64,000 bases of DNA from Thuidium tamariscinum (GCA_947034885.2 OX344754.2:2294001-2358000), one strand, 5' to 3'. Counted from the first letter of the stretch, positions 11,356-23,519 are shown. Numbers and translations: made by a program. The notes: generated by a model not told the origin, from the sequence alone.

Positions 11356-11564
11356 TTAGCAAAGCTGGCAAACAGGATGCATGAATGCATCCAAACTGCC
11401 ACGCTTCCACATCCCACTGATACTTTCAAAAGTTTTTGAATTATTAGTGCGTTTGTTGCACTACCTTCAGGGCTCCATATGACTGTGAAGCAATTTACAG
11501 AATGAGGATTACGCTGGGGTGATTTGCAAGCTAGTATCAAGTGCTGTAATTTGATTTAGGGTTT

Positions 11565-11860
11565 GTTAAACATGGTGCTTGGCTCCCAGAACAGCGGCCA
11601 ACAGGTGCAGTTTAGCTCATACAACAAAACCGTAAACTCTGTTGTGATGTGGCCATTTTTGCACGTTTTATACGTTAAATTTTGAGTTTTGTGTGCATTT
11701 TCTCTTGTGATATAACAATAACAAGTTGTGGTAGGCTGTAGACACCTCGTACACGTCAAATGGCAGACTAATGGTTGGCTAGTTGGCATGGATACAGGTG
11801 AGGACTACCACCTCTCGGGAATTGCTTCAAAAAACTCCAATTCCACTTTACAGATGGTTG
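11565..11860. repeat. Family C dispersed repeat, copy 1
   Basis: Shares GCGGCCAACA, then GTAGGCTG.AGACACCT.GT.CA, then TTGGCATGG or variant, and GTGAGGACTACCACCTC with 41240-41530, in the same order and orientation. The two copies are diverged. Ends, and whether it is a mobile element or a duplicated gene remnant, are unresolved. Confidence 0.6.
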
Positions 11861-12424
11861 ATGATATTGAGTGTTAGCAATGCTTGTTGAGTTTATTCTT
11901 TCATAGTTTTCTACTCAAGAAACTTGTTATTTGCAGTTGCTTCAAAAGATCTGTCTTAAGCGGTTGTTGTTGTTTACTCAAGTCTTGGTTATGATTAAAG
12001 TTTGTGTTTTGTGTTTTGTTGACAAAGATCAAGAAAGAAGGTTCCTAGTTTACTTTGATCATTGGGTTGGATCTTACTCGCTTTGTACATACAATTTTTT
12101 AATGGAGTTCCTCGGCTCTACTTCCCAGTAGTCAAATAGTATTTCTGAAGGAAGTTTCTTCTTAGTGGCTCTCACAGACAAGGCTCACGTATTGTGCTCA
12201 TTATATTTATGATGCATAAATTGTTCCCGGGATCACTCACTCATAACATTCAGTAGCATTCCTGGACGCTGCCTTTTGCTCTCTCAGTTCTCCATCCAAG
12301 GGTCTGTTCAGGTTTTCATTCAAAGTACTCCCTTTTTTTGGGAAGGGCAGAACTGCCCACCCAACTGAACATATTAAATAGTAAAGCAGTTTGCATCTGC
12401 CGTGATCATGTCAGACTATGTAAA
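11861..12424. other. Intergenic DNA, nothing assigned
   Basis: Somewhat less AT-rich than the flanks; no coding signal recognised. Confidence 0.4.
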
Positions 12425-12558
12425 GCAGTTCCATTTCTGAATGAAGGAGGAAAAAAAATTCACCCACCCACTTCCCAACAAGCAGTTCCATTTTCGAATG
12501 AAGGAGAGAGAAAAAAAAAACCCTTCACCCACCCACTTCCCAGCCACACCCACCCACT
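12425..12558. repeat. Two tandem copies of a 57-65-bp unit
   Basis: The unit starts GCAGTTCCATTT(C/T)(C/T)GAATGAAGG, continues through an A-run and ends CACCCACCCACTTCCCA. It occurs twice in a row, followed by further CACCCACCCAC. No coding meaning is apparent. Confidence 0.65.
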
Positions 12559-12715
12559 AAGTAATTTCATTAACTGATACTACTGGCCAACTAAATCAAA
12601 TGACGTATTTAATATCATTCAATTCACTGAACACTCATGCCCCTGACACCACACAATGACAATGAGCCATGGTCTGATTTGCTTCCTCATCCTTGCATCA
12701 GTAGTTACTGATTTC

Positions 12716-12795
12716 GGACGGAATGATGTAGAATATTCCACATCATTCCATCCATGTGGATGAAATGGTGTGGAATATTCCACACCATTCCGTCC
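12716..12795. repeat. Twin 38-bp palindromes with heat-shock-element-like centres
   Basis: 12716-12753 and 12758-12795 are each an imperfect palindrome of 38 bp centred on GAATATTC, separated by 4 bp, and the two together form a larger inverted repeat (outer ends GGACGGAATG and CATTCCGTCC). Each centre fits the nGAAnnTTCn dyad bound by heat-shock factors. It could extrude as a cruciform or be the core of a small foldback element. No downstream gene is apparent. Confidence 0.7.
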
Positions 12796-13059
12796 AGGAG
12801 GAGGCAACTCTCTCAACTGCTACAGAATGTTATGCTCTCTCTGCCTTTTTAGCTAGCTTTTTAGTACTCAGTATAAAGATTACTAAAAGTCCTATAGAAT
12901 ATGATATGATCATATACTTCAAGTCATATTGTCTTGAAATGCATAACCTCATACTATCTCTACATTGACAATCTTGGTAGAAATTATTTGGAGTGCTTAC
13001 AGGTACTAGGAAGTTTGATTTTAGAAAGGGAGTTGGAATCTATTCTGAGTCTATTAGAG

Positions 13060-13535
13060 AAGTACCAAAAAAACTTTTTTTTTGTGACTTTTCACCCTTT
13101 TCACCCTTCACACCCTTCTCTCAATACCGAGAGAACAATTTTTGGGTGATGGAGTTGCAAAAAAGAAAACTTTTTTTGTGATTCCATCACCCTAGAAAAT
13201 CCCTGGTTGGACTCTGGATTTTGGACCTCAAAAAAAATTTCAAAATTTCAAAATTTCAATTTTTTTTTTGGAAGGTATTGAGAGGTCCTTTAGAGATAGT
13301 AGGGTTTGAAATTTTAAAATATGTTAACCACACTTCCACGGTCATAGGTCCATAGTCATGGGGTTGAAATTTTACTGTAAGTAGATTTTTTTTAAAATGA
13401 CTTCACTTTTTTTTCTTTTGACTTAAAAAATTCAAATTTATTTTGGTTAATTCTTTGGAATCACAAGACTTACACTCACAGCTTTCAAGCTCATGCTTTT
13501 ACGCTTATAAACTAGCGTCATTGAACATTGCCCAA
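13060..13535 (-). mobile_element. Family B repeat, copy 2 (with an empty site for family A)
   Basis: Opposite orientation to 10161 and 20225. It shares with 42190-43325 the blocks AAGTACCAAAAA, CATCACCCTAGAAAATCCCT, TTTTGGACCTCAAAAAA, CCTTTAGAGATAGTA, CACTTCCACGGTCATAGGTC and CTCATGCTTTTA..CT..AAACTAGC. At about 13371-13385 it reads TTTTACTGTAAGTAGATTTT, the uninterrupted counterpart of the site in the 42190 copy that carries the family A insertion. Confidence 0.75.
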
Positions 13536-14046
13536 AGTTCTTTAATAATAAACTACATATATAATAACAAGTAGGTAGTGTCACTACCCCTTTCATAACT
13601 TGTCTCAAATAATTTGTCTCATTTTTATCTTGGAGAAATATTATAAATATTTGAATCCATTATTTGTGATGAAATCTAGAGTGTGATGATCAGTCATTTC
13701 TACAATTCATCATACACTTCTTTCTTCTACAATATATGTAAATGAAGCTAGTAGTTATTGAATTCTAATATAATTCAAATATTACAATTTGTTTTGAAAT
13801 TTTTTAATTCTCAAGTTCATTACAAATACCCCTTAAAGATGTGAAAATAGGAAACTTTAACCAAATTAGGTTTCAAAAATATAGACCAAAAATACAAATA
13901 ATGAACTTTTTGAACTCTACACAAATGAACAATGTTTCATAATGTATTATAACACTTCTTTAAAATAAATAATAAAGGTATAATAGTAAAAAAAAATTAT
14001 CATTAAAATATAATCCATAAACACATTTTATATATATGTATTTGTA
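13536..14046. other. AT-rich intergenic DNA, nothing assigned
   Basis: This would be the 3' flank of the CCCH frame. No terminator or repeat identified. Confidence 0.4.
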
Positions 14047-14979
14047 CTATATGTGAATACAATCAACTGATTCTATATTTTTGATACTTTCTATAAAATT
14101 GGATTTTGCTTCTTCCATTTGAGAATATTTCTCATGCAAAATGCGCATTTCATTTTTCAAAGTTGCATTCTCCTTTAGAGTTTGGTGGAGGCATTTGTTG
14201 ATTTTTTCACAAGATGCACAAAGATTGTTCTTAGATTCAACTTCATTGCAATCATCTTGCGTATTCGTTTCAAGATCTTCAGGATTTGAACATGAAACAT
14301 CTTCTAAATCAGACTCATTTCTAATTCCTTGTTGATTTTCTTCTGAAACTTCAACAATTGTTTTTTGCAATTTGGTATCATCATCAAATGCATTGATACT
14401 CTTATTATCGTTCAATTTTCTTCGCTTTGGTGAAGGTGACAATGATGGTGAAAAAACTTCTTCATGATGCTTTGAAAATGACCTCAAATTCACATACTCT
14501 CCTTCTTCAATATCATCATCTACTTTTTTATTACAAGGCTTTGGACTTTTTTCTTTGTATGACCTTGATGACAAAGGCAAATCTTCACGTGGCCGTTTAT
14601 CATTTTCATAATTGAAAACCGTAGAGTGGTGAATATGACTCGTACGGTCAAGCTTTTTAAAATGGTAATCTTTTGATTTGTACTCATGATCATAATGGTG
14701 ATAGTTTGGTTTGTATTTGTCATTGTATCTCTTGTCACAATTTGACTTAGGATACTCACTTTCTTTCCTTTGATTCCTTTCCAATTCATTCTCTCCATGT
14801 GCAAATTTACACCTTGATCCCATCTGACACTGCCCATGTTTTAGCCAATGTCTACATATTTTCATCTTATGAAAAGTCATTGGAATCCAATCACTTTGCA
14901 TTACAAGTAAACACCAATATATTATAACATACTCACTAAATAAGTTCTCTAAATATAACGTCTTGAACAAATGGTTCAT
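14047..14979 (-). CDS. CCCH zinc-finger protein with C-terminal coiled coil
   Basis: A 310-codon frame. Residues 42-61 hold one canonical C-x8-C-x5-C-x3-H zinc finger (CRHWLKHGQCQMGSRCKFAH) followed by GENELE, typical of RNA-binding CCCH proteins. Residues about 66-200 are basic and polar with His/Tyr-rich and Ser-Pro segments (SPSLSPSPKRRK, probably nuclear), and residues about 255-305 form a short coiled coil with a CASCEKINKC pair of cysteines. The first 26 residues are hydrophobic and unlike the rest. A TATA-like tract ends only a few bases before the first ATG, so translation may begin at Met27, Met34 or Met39, just ahead of the finger, or an upstream exon may be joined. One finger is fewer than in most plant tandem CCCH proteins. 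Function is inferred from the finger only; whether it is a host gene or carried by an element is open. Confidence 0.6.
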   Translation of the reverse strand: MNHLFKTLYLENLFSEYVIIYWCLLVMQSDWIPMTFHKMKICRHWLKHGQCQMGSRCKFAHGENELERNQRKESEYPKSNCDKRYNDKYKPNYHHYDHEYKSKDYHFKKLDRTSHIHHSTVFNYENDKRPREDLPLSSRSYKEKSPKPCNKKVDDDIEEGEYVNLRSFSKHHEEVFSPSLSPSPKRRKLNDNKSINAFDDDTKLQKTIVEVSEENQQGIRNESDLEDVSCSNPEDLETNTQDDCNEVESKNNLCASCEKINKCLHQTLKENATLKNEMRILHEKYSQMEEAKSNFIESIKNIESVDCIHI

Positions 14980-14981
14980 AC

Positions 14982-14996
14982 TTTTATATATATATA
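14982..14996 (-). promoter_or_regulatory. TATA-like tract upstream of the CCCH frame
   Basis: On the minus strand the tract reads TATATATATATAAAAG and ends just before the first ATG of the frame. With the usual 25-35-bp spacing, transcription would start inside the first codons, favouring a more internal start codon. Similar TA runs are common in this window, so this is suggestive only. Confidence 0.3.
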
Positions 14997-17900
14997 GGTG
15001 TGAAAATGTAAAAGTTGAAGCAAAAGTAAAAGATTGAAAAATAAGTGGTTATGAAGAACATCATAGATTGTAAAGTAAAAATTTTAAAAATAATGTTTAT
15101 AGAAAAATATTATAGATATTAAAGTAAATTTTTTGATAAAGACTAAATATTTTTCCTAGGATTGAAATAAAATATCAAATTAAAATAACATCTATTGTAA
15201 ACATTTGACTAAGAGTTTTTGGGATAACAATTGGAATTTCAATTATTTATATCCTAAAATTAGAATTTTGTATATAGATCTACACAAAGATTATCATGAA
15301 GAAGATCAACTTGTAGGATTTGGACTAGTGGTATCAAAGTTCAATCCAATTTAATTTTTTGGTTCTCAAGATGGACATGTCAAGCAACAAAACTTTTTTT
15401 TTACATTTGTGTTTTTTTTTCTTAAATTTTATTTCAAGTATTTTCAACTAATTTTTATAAAAGCCATTAGCATTGTTGATTTTTTGAGACACTTGCATTT
15501 TTTAGAAAAATTTCAAAGATGAACTTGCATTTGCAATTCAATTGGAAAAACTTTTATGTAAAGTTTCAAATGGTAAATATCTTATAGTCAATAAGTTTTT
15601 GTACTTTATAATTTTGAAACAATATATTTCATTAAGTTAGCTACTAAATGTTATGGTCAGATTAAAAATAATAATAAAGGTCATACTACTTTTTAGTTGA
15701 ACAAAGTTGAGAATAAAATATAATTTACCTCAAAATTCTACAGATCCCTAGTCAAATTGGGCACAAGTTATGTGTGCGAATTAGCTATTTACATGATACA
15801 TTTTTTCCTCAATATAATTTTAAAAGATGATTATATTACTTAACAATGATGTGCCTAAAAATTCAAAAGCCCAATATTGGTCTCACAATCATTTAGGAAC
15901 TAAGCAATGTCAAATATTGTAGTCTAAAAAAAATGGTAGTTTTTATAGATTGATGCCAATCGAAGTGCAATCATTTGAAATTTGAAACATCATTAAAAAT
16001 TATTTATTATATTTTATATAAAATGAATAATAAAATTATCCACAATAAATCATTAAGAAAACTAATGAAAAAATATTCTTATTGCAAAGGACTTCGTAGT
16101 TTTGCAAGAACTGATATTTCAAAATCTTTTTTTTTGGGTGGGGGAGGTTCAAAATTCTTATTTGACTTCAACAATTTGATAATTTATATTTTAGTAAGTA
16201 CACAATGGCATAGGGTCCTATTTGTTTTTTGCAATTCAATACATGCTTATTCAAAAAACATGTATTCCTTGTGTATATCTATTATAGAACAACACTTGGA
16301 TTTGAACATAACTATGTCATGTTAGTGTAGGCTTTTTTATGTTCATTATGTTAGATTTTCTTAAAGTTTATTAGAACTTGTTAAATTTTGTTATTTTAAC
16401 CCCTAAAGGTGCAAAGGCCCTATAAAGGACTCTTTGGATTTTGGATAGGCTTGATTGCTCTCAATTTCTTAATATGATTTTTTAAAACTTTTCTTAAAGA
16501 TAGAAAATGAAATGAGCTTTTAGTGAATATGATTTTTTTCAATCAATGCTTGGAAGCAAAAGGCATGCCATCCTAAGTACAGAAAGCAACATGAAGGGTT
16601 GCCAAAAAAAATTACAAAAATTGAATTTTTTTTAAGTTAAATTTTTTCTCTCCAAGATTGTATTTTTATTTTAATTTGATCCTTTGGTTCATTTCATTTG
16701 AATTAGTGATGTGAAAATTATAAACAATGATCTTGTTTTTTGAGCAGTGTAAGCATCTTCTTGAAAAATTAACTTATAGATTTCTCTTTTGAATGCAATT
16801 TTTACAATTTTTCAACAAAAATTGCTATATAGAATTAAGTTTGCTTGCTTCAACCATCTCACCATTGAAAATAATTGTATTTCAATTCCACTAGAGAGAT
16901 ATTAATTATGGTTTAGTTTTTCCTTCAATTTTGGACCTCTTCCTACTTAAACTTTTTTAATGAATGAAAATTTATGTGTTGTTGTGGAAATTTTTTCCTA
17001 GAATTTCAACTCAATTCTTTAGCATAAAAATTCAGAAAATCAAAATTAGTGGTGAAAAAATTTTTAATTAATAAAACTTACAGCCAAAAATCTAATAAAA
17101 CAAGGTATAAAAAAAAGCTTGTTTTCTTCACTTTAAATGCAAATATCTTTCAATCTTTGCAATCAAAGTTTTTAAAACTTCTTCCTAGTATTTTTTTACA
17201 AGTTTAGTGCAAGATCCTACAATTATGCAAAAATACTAAAAACCCTTAACTGCTAAAGTCATAAGGCCTTATTATGATTTAAATTTTTTTAAATCATAAG
17301 CATAATCTTTTTAGTATAAATTTGTCATGTTAAACTTAGGTATTGTTTCTTTATTGATAGATTTTTGTTCAAAACTGTCAAACTTGTTAAAGTTGACATG
17401 TTTTAATTACTAGAATTTCATCAAAATCCAAGATAATAAATATCAAAGAAAAAATTGATGGTATAGTTGTGTGGCTTGTAGCAGTATAAGGTGCTATACT
17501 TGTGCATCATAAAATTTAGATGTAGAAATGATATCAAATGAAAGATTTCAATTGTTGAAATATCAATTCAATGGTATAAGTATTGCTATGTTTTAGTACT
17601 TAATTTTGATTTTAGGAATTAACTATAAAATTATATATACAAATCTCTATATTAAAACCTTTAAGATTCCAAAAGGCTCCTACAACCTTTGCCTTTGAAA
17701 ATTTATAACTTATCCAAATACTACCTATTGTAAATAGTACTATAGGAGAAATTTAGTATAGAAAATCTTGGAAAACATATTATAAGGAGATTCAAGAATT
17801 AATCTAAGTTGTCATCTCAGAGCTTCTTGTGTATGGTTCCTACCATCAATGTAGACAATATCTCCACCGGTCAAAGTTAATTCCTAAACTTTCTTCACTC

Positions 17901-18333
17901 CATATTGAAGATAATAAATTAAATATTTGAGGATGATGTTCTCATCAATTAATCTTTTATTCATTGAAATATTTGAATTTTTACTAAACAAGCTTTCTAT
18001 GCAAATTTGAAGTAAGTAATATTTTGTAAAAAAATTAATCTAAAATATGCAAAATTAAATAACATGAAGAATTTAGTTCAATGGATATAAAAGCTTGAAT
18101 AGATGCATGAAGTCTAATTAGTATGAAAAAATAAGATGAAATTTAAATGGAAATTGGATAAAGGTTTGTAAAAGGGAATAAAAGATGGATGATTTGAAAA
18201 TAGTATAGAAATAGTAGATTACATTACATTGGGTCTCTACAATATTGAAAACTTCTATATTAGTACACTTTATAAATTCTTATACTTATAAAATTAGTGC
18301 ATAATGGTATTATTGTTATATCAATTGCACTAA
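14997..18333. other. AT-rich intergenic DNA, nothing firmly assigned
   Basis: No frame has protein-like composition. At about 16395-16410 a TTAACCCCTAAAGG word resembles the ends of the TTAA-flanked elements, but no matching right end was found. T-runs and A-runs are frequent. Confidence 0.45.
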
Positions 18334-18337
18334 TTAA

Positions 18338-19276
18338 CCCTTAAAGGACCAAATTGCATTTTTTGGCAACATAGCAATTTTGGGTAGCTCACTACAAATG
18401 GAGTTTTTTTTTTCTTTGGAATTTTCACACATGTATCCAAGGGGTATCTTTAAGGTTCAACAATTTTCATGACTTTTGACTATATGGTTAAAAAGTTATG
18501 ACATGATATGTTGTTTCCTTCGTTCGGCGGGCAACCTGGGCAGGAAAAAAAACTTCTTTAAAAGTTACTTTTTTAAGAAATTAAAATTTGAAATTTGTTT
18601 CTTTGATTTTTATCTAAGTGAAAAGCTTTGAATCATTCCATTTTGATTAATGAGTCAAAAGTTATGAAGATTTTTAGTTTGAGGTAGTTTGCGGCTAGTT
18701 ATAGAATCTCTATACTCAAAAAAAGTTTGAAATTCTTTATTTAATTTAATTTTTAATATTTTTGAAAAAAATTAAAAACATTGGGTGTATATTGTTTAAC
18801 ACAACATTACAACCATTGGAATTGTCTTTTTTTAACTCTATAAATAAATTTTTAATAATTTAGTATTTTGGCTCATTTTCTACTTCTATCTACTTACTAT
18901 TTTTTTCCTATATGTTGTACAATTCCAAATGATCTGAACATTTTCAAGCATGTATTCAACTTCACTTGAAGGATGAATCTAAAGAGTTACAATCATTTTG
19001 GACATTTTTCCATACAAATATGGTCTTTTGAAGTGCAACTGCCCGGATTTTTGCAATGGCAAGAAAATGATTTTTGTCACTTCAAACACTAAAGACTTGT
19101 AATCTACATGGCGGAAATTGCTAAAAAAAAATTTCACACCTTTTTAAATTTTTTTTCTAAAATATTCTACGGTTACTTTTGTCTAAAAATGTTTTTTCCT
19201 TAAAATTTGGTAGTTGTCTAAGAAATGACAGTTTCGAAGCAATTTCAGTGAAAACATAGTCAAAAACCTTGAGGGG
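18338..19276. mobile_element. TTAA-flanked non-autonomous element H1, 939 bp
   Basis: Begins CCCTTAAAGGACC after TTAA (18334-18337) and ends CCTTGAGGGG before TTAA (19277-19280); reverse-complemented, the right end reads CCCCTCAAGG. TTAA duplication with CCC-starting inverted repeats is the hallmark of piggyBac-type elements, although Kolobok and some Sola elements also use TTAA. The interior holds TCAAAAGTTATGAAG and no transposase. Confidence 0.65.
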
Positions 19277-19451
19277 TTAAACTAACTTGAGTTATTAAAA
19301 TTGCACAACCACTAGAATTTTATTTCATTTAAATGAGACAATTCATGTACATGTGTTATTCCTCATTTTCTAATGCATGAGCATTGAACCATAAAATACA
19401 TTTTACTCCAGATTTTACTATGGTAGTTTTAGGTGCAATTGCATTATTTAA

Positions 19452-20207
19452 CCCTTCATTGCCTAGAGAGACAAAATGTGTTCTCACAATCCAATTCAAA
19501 GTGCTATAACTTTTGCATTTAAGATTTTCAAATCAAATCAAGATGTAATGATTTTTTAAAAACCAACTACAGTTCATAGGTTCAATTTGAATTCACCAAA
19601 CTAGAATTAATAACTACAACTCTGGAGGCTTGTATCTCCTTCATCCAATGTTTGTAATCAATAAAAAAAATTTTGATTATGTTTTTCTAAAAGTCTAGTT
19701 ATTGTGGTCAAATATTCATAGCAATCCAAGTTGTTTTGAATGTTTAAGAGCAATTCAAAGTTCAAAAACCAAGACATTTTTGGATTACAATGAACTTTGT
19801 CGACTTGTTTCTAATAAAAAAAATTAAAAAATTAAGGAAATCTAGTCTAGTTTGTGTGGCTAATATTTCATATCAATTCAATAATTATGAATGACTAATA
19901 AGCATTTTAGTAGAAGGAGGTGCAGTCATAGATGTGTTTTTTGCACTTTTTTTTCACCCTATTTTTTTGACATTTCAAAGTCATTTTGCAAACAATTCAA
20001 AGCATTTGAATGACTTTTTTTTCCCACCAATGTGCTTATATGTTGGTTTTGAAGCTTTTTTGAATTTAAAGTTTTTTTCATTTGAGTATTTACAATATGC
20101 CAACTACAAGATTTAATGGTTGAAATTTTCATGGCTTAGTGATCTTTAGATAAGGCTTGAAAAACAAGGATGTTTTTAGATACATTTGGACCTTAGGTGA
20201 TGAAGGG
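19452..20207. mobile_element. TTAA-flanked non-autonomous element H2, 756 bp
   Basis: Begins CCCTTCATTGCCTA after TTAA (19448-19451) and ends, reverse-complemented, CCCTTCATCACCTAAGG before TTAA (20208-20211). Only 167 bp separate its TTAA from that of H1. The interior includes CTATAACTTTTGC near 19503. No coding capacity for a transposase is seen. Confidence 0.75.
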
Positions 20208-20224
20208 TTAAAGGAAACTACACC

Positions 20225-20735
20225 TACTTGTGGTGGGGGCGCTATTTTGTGAGCTTGGAAGCATAAGCCTTTGAGCCTTTGAACCTAAGAGCCTAGAATT
20301 TTTCGTGAAATTTTTCATGATTTTTAGGATGTCGACCTATTACTGTGCTTTAAGAATTTAGGATTTTTATAGCTAGTAACCCCCTTGTGGGATTTGAAAT
20401 TTGTGACTTTAAATTTTTTTTTTAATTTTCAAAATTTTCAATTTTTAATTTTTCAAATTTTTTTTTCAATTTTTTTTCAATTTTTCAATTTTCTTTTGCA
20501 ACTCCATTACCCTCCAAAATCCCTCTTGATATTGAAAGGGGTTTTGGAGGTAGAAGGCTTCAGAGCTCCCAAAAATTATTTTTTTCATTTTTTCAATTTT
20601 TTTCTCACTATGTCACTGGTTCACTTTTTTGCAACTTTTCATCCTTCATACCCTTCGCTCGGTACTAAGAGATCAATTTTAGGGTGATAAAGTCACAATT
20701 TTTATTTTATTTTTTTAAGATTATAATTATAGGAA
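20225..20735 (+). mobile_element. Family B repeat, copy 3
   Basis: Collinear with 10161-10520 (GCTATTTTGTGAGC, AGCCTAGAATTTTTCGTGAA, AGCTAGTAACCCCCTTGTGG) and extends further, including ACCCTTCGCTCGGTACTAAG, which matches CACCCTTCTCTCAATACCGA in the inverted copy at 13060. The 100-codon frame through it is a Phe-rich translation of T-runs and not a gene. Confidence 0.7.
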
Positions 20736-21157
20736 TAATTCCTAGAATTCCATAATCTTCCGCTTTTATATGAGTTAGCAGTGTACAAACATAGAATTAA
20801 TTTCTTTGCGTCTTTGAAATAAACCAGGAAGAAGCGAGTACTAGTTCATTTAAATTGATACATATTCCTGATTGACACCATACAAATAATCTGTCCAAAC
20901 TAGACACACATACGTTAATAACCTGCATCTTCCAAGCGCACATACACGGGTGCTATAAACAAGTTTGGGTCTCATATCCTATTTGTATTTCTTTTTTAAA
21001 ATATGATGACACTAATGTCTTGAACTTGGGTGATTGTGCCTTAATGAGGCAATATTAAGAGTGGGCCTAAGAGACAAGAGTACTATTGGTTCATAGGAGT
21101 TTCTTGATTGCTATGATGCCATCAAACCTGAGAATTTTTTTGAATTTTATGGATGTC
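20736..21157. other. Intergenic DNA, nothing assigned
   Basis: No coding signal recognised before the Harbinger-related block. Confidence 0.4.
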
Positions 21158-22484
21158 TTAGAGCATCTCTATGGCTACTCGCTAAAAGGCACAAACTAGC
21201 TATTTGGACGGGCCAGGCTGCTGATACTTCCCTATGGCACGCATATTCAGGCGCGCAAAATGGCCGGGCACGGCCAATTTTGGCGAGTAGACGGCCAAAT
21301 AGAGAGCGAAAGGGCGGGTACGCTAAGTGTTGTTGCACTCCTTTCTAGGTACGGAGCGGATCCTCTGCCGCAATATTTCAAGCACTATGTGTACGTCAAA
21401 GTCATCTCTGTCGATGATATCCAAGATGGCTGGAGGGCAAGAAGTTCTTGGTGGAGGGAGATTGAACAATGATTATGTCAGTAATCCCCATCATAGAAGA
21501 GGTCAAGGTTTACGACAATTTAATAGCGCTGTGAATTTGACGGAGTGCCCCCAAGGGTTTACTTTTGAGGATGATTTGCGATTCATTGTGGAGGAGGGAG
21601 GAAATGTGGATTCTAGAAGATGGCTGCAAGCATCTATAAATGAGGAAAGAAGACGTACAGTAGCGGCAGTTGGAGAGAGCCCTTTCACGCAACTTGCAAT
21701 AGTGCAAGAGGCAATGGATGACTTCGTGACCAACGGTGCACAGGGCGTGAGGGGCATGTAGGTCGCAGTGGATATGAAAGGAGAGGTCGAGGGCATGCCG
21801 ATTGTCTAGGCACTAGCCAATTACAAGGTGTGAATGCAACTCCAAATGCCACTACTGCAGCCGATAGGGCGGTCCAACAAATAGTAGGCGCAGCTTCGTA
21901 GGTAGAGCATCTGGGATTTTGCAAACAAGAGGGACACTTCCACGCTCTGCAGCAGCAGTTGATGCAGAGGTCAACAATGTTGCTTTGAATTTCTCAAAAT
22001 TAGGGTTCTGGATTTCAGCAGCTTTCTTCCTTGTGCTACAATTGAGTGCACTGTCCATACATAGCGTTTCAGATTTTCACAAAATTCCTTATTATGAATG
22101 TGTGAATTTCCTTGAATTGCATCGATGCATTTTTGACATTGCTCAAATTGAATTCGACCTTCAAGTTGCTGAAATTAGGGCTCATTACGCATGAATCTAT
22201 CAACTAACTATATTCTGCCATCATTTCTATTCTATTCTAGTCATGCTACTTCTATGTGTATGCATTTTAATATTTAGGTTCTTATGCTTTTGAAAAATGC
22301 TCATATCTCTGGTAGCATTTGGTTATGTGAAGAGGCATGTGAGGTACAAATTTGGTACTTGGTTTTCAATTTTCATTATGAAGCTCCTCTATCAGTAACG
22401 TGTTTTTTTTCATAGGAGAATGCTGGTTCCGATTTGCAGGAAACTGATACACAATAGAGAGACAAGTCAACAAAAGGGAAGAAT

Positions 22485-23450
22485 TTCTCACCTGAGGAAG
22501 AACGCTAGCTAGCATGAAGTGTCATTAGCATTTCACAGGATCCCATTACATGAAATGGTCAAAAGGCTTCTTCATTTTGGAAGAGGATTTGCAAGCACTA
22601 CAACGACCGATGACCGTTGCAATACCGCCCCATGCGATGATTGCGATCCTTGGAGTCAAAGTGGGGCCATATCAAACATGATGTTTCAAAATACATAGCA
22701 GTGCTACAACAGTGTATCAACCTCAATGTTAGTGGCGCTAGTGCAAAAGATGTGGAGAGAAAAGCATTAGAGCTATATAGATTCAAAAGTGCCAAGAACG
22801 CTGAGTTCACTTATTTACACGTCTGGGAGATTGTGAAGGACATTCCCCGTTGGAATTGCGGCTCTGCACAAGAAAAAACTATTGTCCTCAGTATGAAGAG
22901 AAAACAAGTACACTCTAATTTTCACAGCACTTACATGGAGCCAACCAATAGCACCGATGGTGGGGGTGGATCAAGCTCCAATTGCAAAAGAAGTCAACAT
23001 CTTGGGGCAAAGCGAGGAAAATTGCATTGGCACCAGACTACCGCTACAGATAATGCTGCCAAGGACCAAACGCAAGCCACCAAAGCCATGGCCGAGGCAA
23101 CCTTTCAAAAACACAGGTTATAGATGATCAAAATTTTTACATGCTCATGACTCATGCATTTGATGGTGAGATTTTAGAGATTGAGGTCGAGCATTTGAAA
23201 CTGTGGCAACAATAGGAACTGCGGAAGTTGAAAGCCAAGATAGTAGAGGAAGAGTGGAAGGTAGCAAATGTCAAAAATTGCCCATCTCTAATCCCGGGCA
23301 AGACCCCCGAAGCACTATACCGTAGAGTGGAAGAGACAAAGCGTAGGGTACAAGGTAGCCTTTCTGACAATGAAGATGAAGAATGCTACGCAAGCCTTCA
23401 AGGTATTTTCTTTCTTCGCAGTGCACATGTTATCTTCAAATGTTGTTACT
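22485..23450 (+). pseudogene. Harbinger Myb-like / NAM-associated protein, decayed
   Basis: In Harbinger elements a Myb/SANT-like protein helps bring the transposase to its DNA ends. From 22485 a frame reads FSPEEER, then, after in-frame stops (TAG at about 22507, TGA at about 22516), SVISISQDPIT, GQKASSFWKRI and KHYN, the layout of that Myb domain. The intact frame at 22641-23123 continues with RSLESKWGHIKHDVSKYIAV and KALELYRF..FTYLHVWEIV, matching the NAM-associated C-terminal domain (SLKSRW..I..V..F, ALE.Y......F...H.W..L). A further Glu/Lys-rich piece lies at 23150-23400 in another frame (GEILEIEVEHLKLWQQQELR), shifted relative to the first. Stops and frame changes show it is no longer functional. 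Family assignment rests on pattern memory, not a search. Confidence 0.6.
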
Positions 23451-23519
23451 ACTGATTTCATATTCTTTGAGTGAAATTGCAATTGTTTTTGTTGCTTAAT
23501 GGAATCACTTCTTGTACCT

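Noticed and set aside
10948-11439. 163-codon frame and several overlapping frames on both strands
   Set aside because: They lie almost wholly within the GC-rich Tourist-like MITE 10896-11355, lack protein motifs, and cross its end.
16395-16410. TTAACCCCTAAAGG word as a fourth TTAA element
   Set aside because: No matching inverted end next to a second TTAA was found downstream.
20385-20687. 100-codon Phe-rich frame
   Set aside because: Translation of T-runs inside a family B repeat.
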